Shown here piece by piece: positions 18,624-25,413 of a stretch of 64,000 nt of DNA. Within the stretch, counting starts at the first letter, position 1. Every line of letters begins with the position of its first letter. Below the pieces are notes generated by a model. It ran no database searches. It was not told where the DNA came from and saw nothing but the letters and a program-made list of their open reading frames with translations. The DNA comes from Poseidonibacter lekithochrous. Lineage in GTDB: Bacteria; Campylobacterota; Campylobacteria; Campylobacterales; Arcobacteraceae. The stretch lies in contig NZ_CP054052.1 in NCBI RefSeq assembly GCF_013283835.1, positions 1,984,001 through 2,048,000 of the forward strand, written 5' to 3'. A program made the translations under genes and the position numbers.

Positions 18624-19121
18624 TTAGTTAGTTTTTTCTAGTTTATTAAGAAATCTTAAAGATTTGGAAATTATTTCTTTATCATTAGAAAATAAAATAA
18701 CTTCATAGTTTCCTGAAAATGAATCTTTTGTCCAATTTGTACTACCTAAGACAATAATCTCTTCATCAAATATAGCAATTTTCGTATGTAGTTTCTTATT
18801 GGCAACTACTACTTTAACGTTATTTCTTAGAAGATACTTATATATTTTATCATCTTTTTTTACTTTAGATTTATCTAAAAATACTGTTACTTTTAGACCT
18901 CTTTTAGATGCTTTTACTAATGGTTTTGCAAATTTTTTATAAGAAAAGTTATACATTGATACATAAATATTCTTTTTTGAATCCTTAATATAATCAATTA
19001 TTTTTTCTTTTGCAGCTTTTGCTTTATTTGGTAAAAAATAAATTTCATTTTCTACTTTTGCATTAGCAAAACTAAAAAAAAGAGTAAAAACTAAAAATAT
19101 TTTAAAAAAAAATTTATTCAT
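18624..19121 (-). CDS. secreted/periplasmic PLD-family nuclease (single HKD motif)
   Basis: 165 residues. A signal peptide of about 20 residues ends at FANA. One phospholipase-D catalytic motif is present, HTKIAIFDEEIIVLGSTNWT (HxK, x4, D, then GS.N), so the enzyme would act as a dimer like the Nuc endonuclease. It probably cuts DNA in the periplasm; no uptake genes are adjacent. ATG 19121 is preferred over GTG 19124 because of GAGG 9 nt before it. It overlaps the ybgC stop region. Confidence 0.82.
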   Translation of the reverse strand: MNKFFFKIFLVFTLFFSFANAKVENEIYFLPNKAKAAKEKIIDYIKDSKKNIYVSMYNFSYKKFAKPLVKASKRGLKVTVFLDKSKVKKDDKIYKYLLRNNVKVVVANKKLHTKIAIFDEEIIVLGSTNWTKDSFSGNYEVILFSNDKEIISKSLRFLNKLEKTN

Positions 19122-19482
19122 CACCTAATACCTCAAATAACTCTTTTGGTATCTTAGATGGTTTATAATCTTTTAAATAAGCTAATTTAAATTCACCTTT
19201 AAATAAAACCTCTCCATCTCGTAATACTTCTTGATACATTACAACTGACGCTGCTTTTTTCTCAATCAGTTTACAAGTTACCTCTAACATATCCCCAAAT
19301 ACAGCTGACTTAATATAATCTGCTTCAACTCTTTTAACAACAAAGAATTCGTTTTCATTATGAGGAGATAAACCTTTTTTGAAAAACAAATCAGACCTAG
19401 CTCTCTCACAAAATTTCAAATAATTAGCATAATAAACAACTGCCCCAACATCTGTGTCTTCATAGTAAACTCTTACTTTCAT
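19114..19482 (-). CDS. ybgC: YbgC family acyl-CoA thioesterase
   Basis: 122 residues, a hot-dog fold with the catalytic motif YYEDTDVGAVVYYANYL at residues 6-22. YbgC hydrolyses short or medium acyl-CoA/ACP thioesters and in many Proteobacteria lies by tol-pal; no tol genes are adjacent here. Its first eight codons are duplicated at 21959-21981 and everything between looks foreign. The gene has therefore been separated from its original upstream DNA by an inserted element and now relies on whatever promoter the element brought. Confidence 0.92.
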   Translation of the reverse strand: MKVRVYYEDTDVGAVVYYANYLKFCERARSDLFFKKGLSPHNENEFFVVKRVEADYIKSAVFGDMLEVTCKLIEKKAASVVMYQEVLRDGEVLFKGEFKLAYLKDYKPSKIPKELFEVLGDE

Positions 19483-19483
19483 T
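19461..19483. repeat. left attachment-like direct repeat (ybgC 5' end)
   Basis: 23 bp covering the ybgC start codon and next seven codons. It matches 21959-21981 at 22 of 23 positions (A/G difference at the eighth base). Direct repeats of a gene end flanking an integrase-containing segment are the mark of site-specific integration. Confidence 0.8.
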
Positions 19484-19545
19484 CTATAACCCCTACTTTA
19501 TAGTCTTTTTAAAATTTGATATATTTAAAATGACTAAAATAATGT

Positions 19546-20060
19546 CTAAACAATACTATTATATTCATTAATTAAACGTTTGTAGTAATCAATAAAAGCA
19601 GCACTAGCATTACACTCTTCATTATTAATAAATTGATAACATTTATTTTTATGACTTATAACTATTGTATCGGTGAATATAGATTTAGTTTCATCAAACC
19701 ATTCTCTATCGCCTAACTCTTCTGCTGTTTCTTTATCATAATTAAATGGTCTATTATAGTTTTCTTTCTTTTCCACAATTTTAAAAATCTTATTTTCTTT
19801 TACATAAACCATTGAGTTTAATCTACCACTTTTCCAACATTGTATAATTTCAATTTTTTTCAATTGCTTGTTATTATCAGATATAAAAGTAATTGTTCCA
19901 CCTTCAGTACTTTCCTCCGAGATATCAACTTTCTTATAATATTTTAATTTCTTTTTTATATTAGTTTCTTTTTTATATTAGTTTCCAACGATAAAATATT
20001 AACATTTAAAAGAATTAATATATAACTAATTTTTTTAAAAAAGCTTCTTCTGTCAATCAT
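19546..20060 (-). pseudogene. exported protein gene interrupted by a 17-bp tandem duplication
   Basis: The gene starts at ATG 20060, overlapping the stop of the upstream gene by 8 nt (ATGATTGA). It reads MIDRRSFFKKISYILILLNV, a signal-peptide-like N-terminus, then LETNIKKK. There the second copy of a 17-nt repeat (19951-19984) throws it out of frame to a TAA. Removing one copy gives an unbroken product of about 167 residues that runs through KVDISEESTEGGTITFISDN into the open frame ending at 19546 (QCWKSGRLNSMVYVKENKIF onward). A frame limited to standard starts shows only the last 105 residues from TTG 19863. No family is recognised. It may be dead or phase-variable. Confidence 0.75.
19951..19984. 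repeat. 17-bp perfect tandem duplication
   Basis: The unit CTTTTTTATATTAGTTT occurs twice head to tail (19951-19967, 19968-19984). 17 is not a multiple of 3, so each gain or loss of a unit switches the reading frame of the gene it lies in. Confidence 0.95.
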
Positions 20061-20673
20061 AAAATAAGTTCTTTCCCAATTTTGTTGATGTCTTTACATA
20101 TGCATCATCTGATAATTTATTATCTAAAGCATAATTTATACGTATTTTGGCTTCTTTATATGATAGATAACCACCTAAAGTTACAGCATAAAAACCATTA
20201 TCAGAAAGAAATATAGTTAAAATATATTTCAAACCCTTATTATTTTCTCTTACATATTTTTTTGCATCATTTAGAGATTTAAAAGATATTATTATAGGAA
20301 AAGAGTTCCCGATAGATTTCATACTTGAGATAACATCCTTTGCAGATTCAGCAACAATACTATTTTCATTTGTGACTTTTAAAGTAACCTCAGCCAATTT
20401 AATTGCCATTTCTCCATCAATAACTTTTAAAATTTGTAATGCTGCAACTTTTTGATTTGGTTCACCACTAGTGATTTTATCTGCAAAAATTTCAATAATT
20501 TTTAATTCTCTATCAATTACAGCTTGTTCTTGAAGCTTATTAATTTCAACTTCTCTTAATTCTTTAGTATATTCATTTTGCTGTTTTGTAATTAAATAAG
20601 TTCCCACTATACCAACAATTGCAACAACTACAGGAGTGATAAGAACTTCTAAGAGAGTTTTTCTATTTGGCAT
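20053..20673 (-). CDS. membrane-anchored protein with C-terminal SPOR-like domain
   Basis: 206 residues. A short basic N-terminus is followed by one transmembrane helix (about residues 9-28, LITPVVVAIVGIVGTYLI), a charged coiled coil (30-60), a helical middle with KVAALQILKVIDGEMAIKLA, then a domain from about 127 (FPIIISFKSLNDAKKYVREN, YAVTLGGYLSYKEAKIRINY). That last domain has the alternating pattern and the aromatic-G-x-Y feature of SPOR/peptidoglycan-binding repeats. It is cargo of the inserted element and is translationally coupled to the frameshifted gene by an 8-nt overlap. Function is unknown; SPOR is suggested by pattern only. Confidence 0.65.
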   Translation of the reverse strand: MPNRKTLLEVLITPVVVAIVGIVGTYLITKQQNEYTKELREVEINKLQEQAVIDRELKIIEIFADKITSGEPNQKVAALQILKVIDGEMAIKLAEVTLKVTNENSIVAESAKDVISSMKSIGNSFPIIISFKSLNDAKKYVRENNKGLKYILTIFLSDNGFYAVTLGGYLSYKEAKIRINYALDNKLSDDAYVKTSTKLGKNLFYD

Positions 20674-20746
20674 TTCCTCGTTCCCCTTTTAAAATTAAAA
20701 AATAATAAGATTAGATATTTGGTTGATTTTATTAAACCTTTCCGCC

Positions 20747-20935
20747 TCATCTTCTACTATATAATTTTAGTGTAATTGAAACATCTTTATGCCCTAAAGT
20801 TTTATATACCAAAAGAATATCTACTCCATTTTTAATATTTGAGATCATATGTGATGCAAAAGTATGTCTAAGATTATATATACTTCTATCTTTAATACCA
20901 ATATTATATAATAATTCTCTAAATCTTTTGTTCAA
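20747..20935 (-). pseudogene. tyrosine recombinase (integrase), C-terminal remnant
   Basis: About 62 residues remain of a catalytic domain: box II as YNLRHTFASHM (Arg and His kept, the usual leading His is Tyr), LGHKDVSITLKLYSRR with the second His and nucleophile Tyr, then a natural stop. The N-terminal arm-binding domain, the core-binding domain and the first catalytic Arg are missing. The frame can be read a little further upstream (to about 20980, KPFYFHDI-like) without a start, consistent with truncation from the left. It is inactive, and marks the element's origin. Confidence 0.85.
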
Positions 20936-20941
20936 AATATC

Positions 20942-21166
20942 ATGAAAATAAAAAGGTTTTTTAAAATGAAAAATGAAGTTGATAATATAAGAAAAGATAC
21001 TTATGAAAGTAAATATATAGTAGCTTTAGAAAATGAAGATAAAAGTTTAAAAAATCTAGAATTAATTGATGGTAATTCAAATTATGTATTTTTTATAAAT
21101 AAAGAAAATAAAAAAATCACTGCAATACCTTATCAAAATGTAAGGTCTATAGAGAAAAAAGAATAA
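20942..21166 (+). CDS. small hypothetical protein, opposite strand to its neighbours
   Basis: 74 residues from ATG 20942, or 66 from ATG 20966. It is charged, Lys/Glu/Asn-rich, with no membrane segment: ESKYIVALENEDKSLKNLEL, then NYVFFINKENKKITAIPYQN, which looks like a small beta-barrel or beta-hairpin fold. It is the only + strand ORF in the element. No convincing ribosome site separates the two starts. It is supported only by length and a clean frame. Confidence 0.4.
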   Translation: MKIKRFFKMKNEVDNIRKDTYESKYIVALENEDKSLKNLELIDGNSNYVFFINKENKKITAIPYQNVRSIEKKE

Positions 21167-21176
21167 TTAACTACTT

Positions 21177-21794
21177 TTATTTCAATTTATCGATTTCTTC
21201 TAAAATTCTTTTCTCTTTTTTTTCTTTTGATTCAAAAAAGTCAAAATAAATTGCAAGTATAAAAAATAATATTAATAAAAAAATTAATAAAAAAGAACCG
21301 AATCTAAAAACAATATATAACTCTTCACTTAATCCAACATATTTTGCTGTATTTTCTTTTGAAACAATTCTTAACTTATCAAAATCATAATCACTTAAAT
21401 AACGTCCTTCTAAATTAACAATAGAAAAATCAAATTTTTCTGAAGGTCTTAATTTATTAAGATAGACAATTGAATATCCACCTTTATTTTTTAATTTATA
21501 AGGCATATTAGAATTAATTTTAACTTTTTCCTCATTCACATTATTAGGTAAATAAAACTCTATATCATTTTCAACTATATTGCCCTCATTAATTAAAATA
21601 ATTTGATATGCATTTATATCCTTAATACCATTTGCATCATCAATTCTTATTGGACCTTTGTATGTATATTCTAAAGAAGAACTATTTTTAAAATAATCAA
21701 AAAGAAGTGGAAATACTGCTGCTAAAAGAGGAATAAAAACACCAATTAAAATCCAAAAAACTGGATTTTGTTTATTTTTATTTATTTCATCCAA
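21177..21794 (-). CDS. two-TM membrane protein with extracytoplasmic beta-rich domain
   Basis: 205 residues. Membrane helices lie near residues 13-33 (FWILIGVFIPLLAAVFPLLF) and 165-186 (FLLIFLLILFFILAIYFDFF). Between them is a domain of about 130 residues with ENDIEFYLPNNVNEEKVKIN and a GGYSIVYLNKLRPSEKFDFS pattern, like an immunoglobulin-type sandwich. The charged C-terminal tail is cytoplasmic. It is the rightmost cargo gene of the element. No family is recognised. The topology resembles the SPOR-like neighbour in being inner-membrane anchored, so the two may act together at the envelope (inference). Confidence 0.6.
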   Translation of the reverse strand: MDEINKNKQNPVFWILIGVFIPLLAAVFPLLFDYFKNSSSLEYTYKGPIRIDDANGIKDINAYQIILINEGNIVENDIEFYLPNNVNEEKVKINSNMPYKLKNKGGYSIVYLNKLRPSEKFDFSIVNLEGRYLSDYDFDKLRIVSKENTAKYVGLSEELYIVFRFGSFLLIFLLILFFILAIYFDFFESKEKKEKRILEEIDKLK

Positions 21795-21844
21795 AAAATA
21801 CCCTTATATAAATATGTTTTTTAATTATTTAAAATTTTAGATTA

Positions 21845-21863
21845 ATGCCCAAAATCATGCCCA
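21845..21863. repeat. paired ATGCCCA direct repeats, possible integrase arm sites
   Basis: ATGCCCA occurs at 21845-21851 and 21857-21863, a 12-bp period, about 100 bp inside the right attachment-like repeat. Short direct repeats at helical spacing beside an att core are usual arm-type recombinase sites, but this is inference. The surrounding 21795-21958 has no other feature. Confidence 0.4.
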
Positions 21864-21958
21864 CAAACTTTTAGTATTGTTAAATAAAAGAATAACCTAT
21901 ACGTATAAAAAAGCTTAAAATATTGATTTTAAAGAAAATACAAGAAATAAGGTATTCT

Positions 21959-21981
21959 CATAGTAGACTCTTACTTTCATT
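21959..21981. repeat. right attachment-like direct repeat (ybgC 5' end remnant)
   Basis: Read on the reverse strand it still spells ATG then codons for KVRVYYE, the first residues of YbgC, before diverging into noncoding sequence. One mismatch to the intact copy at 19461-19483. The DNA to its right (21982-22197) is therefore probably the original upstream region of ybgC. Confidence 0.8.
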
Positions 21982-22119
21982 ATTAACCTTTTTATAAATC
22001 CTATAACAACTTTTTAATCTAGAACTATAATTAATTTTATGATGGATTATACATAAAAGAAGCATATTCACATATAAAATATGACATAAACTATTATTAT
22101 ATTTTATATTATTCACCAA

Positions 22120-22134
22120 TGCGACTAAGTTGCA
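22120..22134. promoter_or_regulatory. palindromic operator 1 of the nik-like operon
   Basis: TGCGACT-A-AGTTGCA, a 7-1-7 inverted repeat with one mismatch, flanked by A and T that extend the symmetry. It lies where a -35 would be relative to the -10 at 22152. Confidence 0.6.
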
Positions 22135-22151
22135 TGAAAGCTTCACTATTG

Positions 22152-22182
22152 TATAAATCACAAATAATACAACTAAGTTGCA
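22152..22182 (+). promoter_or_regulatory. -10 box and palindromic operator 2 of the nik-like operon
   Basis: TATAAA at 22152-22157 is followed at 22168-22182 by TACAACT-A-AGTTGCA, the same 7-1-7 palindrome as operator 1, with centres 48 bp apart. It would cover the first transcribed bases, an arrangement that suits repression. The RBS AAAGGA follows at 22187-22192. Confidence 0.6.
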
Positions 22183-22197
22183 ATAAAAAGGAATAAA

Positions 22198-23691
22198 ATG
22201 AGAGTTAATATTTTTTTTAAATTTATATTTTTAACTGCCTTAGCATTAACAATAAATGCTAAAGAGTTGAAAATTGTTGGTGCATGGAAAATAACAGGAA
22301 TGGAACCTGCACAGTCTGGGTATATTTTTTCAAGAACACAAGTTGCTGAAACATTAATGACAGTTGATAAAACAGGAAAAGTAATACCTTCACTTGCAAA
22401 AAAAATTGAAGTATCTAAAGATGGTTTAACGTGGGATATTACATTAAGAGAAAAGGTAAAGTTTCATGATGGAAGTTCATTAAATGCTAATATAGTAGTA
22501 TCTAATTTAAATAGAGAAGTTGTACTAACAAAAAGTGTATTAAGAAAAGTTCCACTAAAAAGTATTGAAGCAATAGATAACAAAGTGCAAATTAAACTAA
22601 ACTCACAATTTAGTCCTCTACCTGCTTATCTGGCTCACTATAGTACAATTATCTTATCAAAAAACTCATTTGATACAAATGGAAAAACTACAAAAATCAT
22701 AGGAACAGGTGCTTATAAAATAAAATCAATTAGTGTTCCATCTTCAGTAAAATTAACAAAAAATGAAAACTGGTGGAATGGAGAAGCAAATATCAAAGAT
22801 ATTAGTTATTTAGCAGTACCAAAGGGTGAATCAAGAACTCTTATGGTTAAAAGTGGAGAAGCAAATATTGCATACAATATTATGCCAATTTCTGCTAAAA
22901 CTCTAAAGAGAAACCCTAATTTAAACACTACTGTTGTTGCAATTCCAAGAACAAGTATGTTAAAAGTAAACGCTGCATCACCATACTTAAATAACAAAAA
23001 TTTAAGAGAAGCTATTAGTTTATCTATCAATAGAAAGGGTATTGCAAAAGCACTTTTACACAATGAAACTTTAGCTGCAACACAAATGTTTCCATCAGGA
23101 GTAAATGGATGGCACAATACTTCAATAAAGCAATTAACTTACGATATTGAAAAAGCTAAAGCACTTCTAGAAAAAGAAGGATGGAAAGTTGGTAAAGATG
23201 GTTATAGATATAAAAATGGAAAAAAACTTGAAATAACTTTAGATACTTATGCAAGTAGATCTCTAAATCATATTGCAACAGCGATAAAAGCACAGCTTAA
23301 AAAATCTGGTATTTACTTAAAAGTTATTATTGGAGATTACACAGAAATTGTAAATAAGCATAAAGATAATACTTTAGAATTAGGACTAATTTCAAGAAAC
23401 TTTTCTCTAGTACCAAATCCTCTTGGAACTCTATTATCAGACTACTCAAAAGGTGGTGCAACATGGGGTGCAATGAATTGGGATAATCCTAGTATGTTTA
23501 AATACTTAGATGAATTAAAAAAAGGTGGACAATTAGACATTAGAGATAAGATAACAGAACTTCTACAAAATGAATTACCTACTATTCCAGTTGTATATTC
23601 TGAACTAATTGTAGTTTCAAATAAAAAACTAAAAAACTTCTATGTTGATCCATATGAATTAAACTATTTTCTATCAGAAATTAAATGGTAA
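22198..23691 (+). CDS. ABC transporter substrate-binding protein, NikA/DppA type
   Basis: 497 residues, periplasmic. The signal peptide ends near residue 21 (LTINA), followed by KELKIVGAWKITGMEPAQSG. Family 5 solute-binding blocks are clear: WDITLREKVKFHDGSSLNA, GTGAYKI, NLREAISLSINRKGIAKALL, and a final PTIPVVYSELIVVSNKKLKN. It would capture nickel (free or chelated) or a peptide for import. It heads an operon whose genes all overlap by 4 to 8 nt and is preceded by two palindromic operators. The metal assignment is inference from the NikABC-like set; substrate residues cannot be read off. Confidence 0.82.
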   Translation: MRVNIFFKFIFLTALALTINAKELKIVGAWKITGMEPAQSGYIFSRTQVAETLMTVDKTGKVIPSLAKKIEVSKDGLTWDITLREKVKFHDGSSLNANIVVSNLNREVVLTKSVLRKVPLKSIEAIDNKVQIKLNSQFSPLPAYLAHYSTIILSKNSFDTNGKTTKIIGTGAYKIKSISVPSSVKLTKNENWWNGEANIKDISYLAVPKGESRTLMVKSGEANIAYNIMPISAKTLKRNPNLNTTVVAIPRTSMLKVNAASPYLNNKNLREAISLSINRKGIAKALLHNETLAATQMFPSGVNGWHNTSIKQLTYDIEKAKALLEKEGWKVGKDGYRYKNGKKLEITLDTYASRSLNHIATAIKAQLKKSGIYLKVIIGDYTEIVNKHKDNTLELGLISRNFSLVPNPLGTLLSDYSKGGATWGAMNWDNPSMFKYLDELKKGGQLDIRDKITELLQNELPTIPVVYSELIVVSNKKLKNFYVDPYELNYFLSEIKW

Positions 23692-24626
23692 AAACTCTCT
23701 CTTTACGAATAGTACAAGCTTTAGCTCTTGCACTATTCGTACATACTATCTGTTTTATAATGATGCAAATGTTACCAGGTGACCAAGCAACACAAATTGC
23801 TGCAGGTCGCTATGGTGCTGATAGTCTAAGTATTGATATTGCAGAAAGTGTATCAATTGAATTAGGACTTGATAAACCAATAATTGAGCAATATTGGAAT
23901 TCACTTTATCATCTATTAACTTTAAATCTTGGACATTCTTTAATAAGTGGAGAAAAAGTAATTGATGCAATAACAGTTCAACTGGGATATTCTATATATC
24001 TAACTGCTATTGCTTTTTGTTTAAGCTTAATAATAGCCTTCCCTATAGGTGTTTTTACTGGATTAAATGCTCATTCTAAAGCTGATAAACTTGGTTTATT
24101 ATTTTCTGTTTTTCTAAAAGCAATTCCACCATTTGTTCTAGGAATTATACTTATACTTATACTTAGCATACAATTTACACTTTTGCCACCTGCGGGATAT
24201 GAAGATTTTACTTATATGATTTTGCCAGCATTGACTTTGGCTTTAGGTCTTAGTGCAGTATCAAGTCGTGTAATTAGAGAATCAATGAGTGATGTAGCAC
24301 AATCAAGTTATTTTAAATATGCAAAATATAAAGGATTAAGTAATAGAGTTATGATTAAACAACATGGCATAAAAAATACATCTATTCCTATTCTTGCTTT
24401 TTTAGCCTTACAGTCTATTTATTTAATTGATGGAGTTGTAGTTGTAGAAGCCATCTTTGCATTTCCAGGTATTGGTCAAGCTTTAGTAGAAGCAATATTT
24501 AGTAGAGATGTTCCCATGATACAAGGAACAGTTCTAGTTTTAGGATTATTATTTGTATTAATAAATCTTTTTATTGATATTATTTCACAATATTTAGACC
24601 CAAGGTTAAAATCAAAAAATGCATAA
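23685..24626 (+). CDS. ABC transporter permease, NikB/DppB type
   Basis: 313 residues and about six membrane helices, with MQMLPGDQATQIAAGRYGAD after the first helix and the C-terminal EAIFAFPGIGQALVEAIFSR EAA-type coupling segment. It forms the import channel with the next gene. It overlaps the binding-protein gene by 7 nt and the second permease by 8 nt. Confidence 0.88.
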   Translation: MVKTLSLRIVQALALALFVHTICFIMMQMLPGDQATQIAAGRYGADSLSIDIAESVSIELGLDKPIIEQYWNSLYHLLTLNLGHSLISGEKVIDAITVQLGYSIYLTAIAFCLSLIIAFPIGVFTGLNAHSKADKLGLLFSVFLKAIPPFVLGIILILILSIQFTLLPPAGYEDFTYMILPALTLALGLSAVSSRVIRESMSDVAQSSYFKYAKYKGLSNRVMIKQHGIKNTSIPILAFLALQSIYLIDGVVVVEAIFAFPGIGQALVEAIFSRDVPMIQGTVLVLGLLFVLINLFIDIISQYLDPRLKSKNA

Positions 24627-25413
24627 AATCACTAATCTAAAATATCTTGGAATTATAATACTAAGTTTATTACTTCTATTTGCTTTTATTACACCCTTAA
24701 TAAGTAATATTGATCCTAATGAACAAGACTTAATGAATTCACTAGTAGGTATATCATCTCAATACTTTTTTGGAACAGATCAGTTTGGTAGAGATATGTT
24801 TATAAGACTTGCCTATGCAACACAACTTTCCGTATCATTAGCTTTTTTTATTACACTTAGTTCTATAATTCCTGGAATATTATTAGGAGTACTTGCAGCA
24901 TATAAAAGTGGAATAATAGAAAAATCCTTAACATTATTCTCTGATATGATTTTAGCATTACCTGGATTATTACTTATTCTATTAGTTATCTCTTTTTCTC
25001 CAGGAAATACTATTCTTTTACATCTTGCTCTTTCACTAACATTATGGGTTGAGTTTTATAAAGTTAGTCGGGCAAAAACTAAAACAATTTTAATTCAACC
25101 ATATATTGAAGCTACTAAGTTATTAGGCTTTTCATCTTTTTATATCTTACGAAAAGAGATTATTCCTGGACTTTATGGAATAATGATTACTTTATCAACT
25201 TTTACCATGAGTACTGCAATTATATCTTTATCAACACTAAGTGCTCTAGGGGTTGGAGTACAACCACCAACTTCTGAACTTGGTAATATGATAGTTGATT
25301 TTCTTCCATATTTTGATGACAGACCATTATTAATTGCCTTACCCACGATAATTATCTTTTTATTAGTTTTATCATTACAATTAATTACAAATAAAGGTAA
25401 TAAAAATGTTTAG
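24619..25413 (+). CDS. ABC transporter permease, NikC/DppC type
   Basis: 264 residues, slightly short for the family. After the first helix comes HFGTDQFGRDMF-like FFGTDQFGRDMFIRL, the usual NikC/DppC signature. The coupling loop is EATKLLGFSSFYILRKEIIP. About six helices. Overlaps on both sides bind it to the operon. Confidence 0.88.
   Translation: MHKITNLKYLGIIILSLLLLFAFITPLISNIDPNEQDLMNSLVGISSQYFFGTDQFGRDMFIRLAYATQLSVSLAFFITLSSIIPGILLGVLAAYKSGIIEKSLTLFSDMILALPGLLLILLVISFSPGNTILLHLALSLTLWVEFYKVSRAKTKTILIQPYIEATKLLGFSSFYILRKEIIPGLYGIMITLSTFTMSTAIISLSTLSALGVGVQPPTSELGNMIVDFLPYFDDRPLLIALPTIIIFLLVLSLQLITNKGNKNV

Larger units (their letters stand above)
19484..21981. mobile_element. decayed integrative element inserted at the 5' end of ybgC
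   Basis: About 2.5 kb between the two 23-bp repeats. Contents: a frameshifted exported-protein gene, a membrane-anchored SPOR-like protein, the C-terminus of a tyrosine recombinase, a small + strand ORF, a two-TM protein and a pair of 7-bp direct repeats near the right end. None of these is a core gene, unlike both flanks. The integrase lacks its N-terminal two thirds, so the element cannot move by itself. The functions of its cargo are unknown. Confidence 0.72.

Noticed and set aside
21958-22161. 67-residue reverse ORF at the right end of the inserted element
   Set aside because: It spans the att-like repeat and the operator region; Asn/Ile/Leu-rich chance frame.
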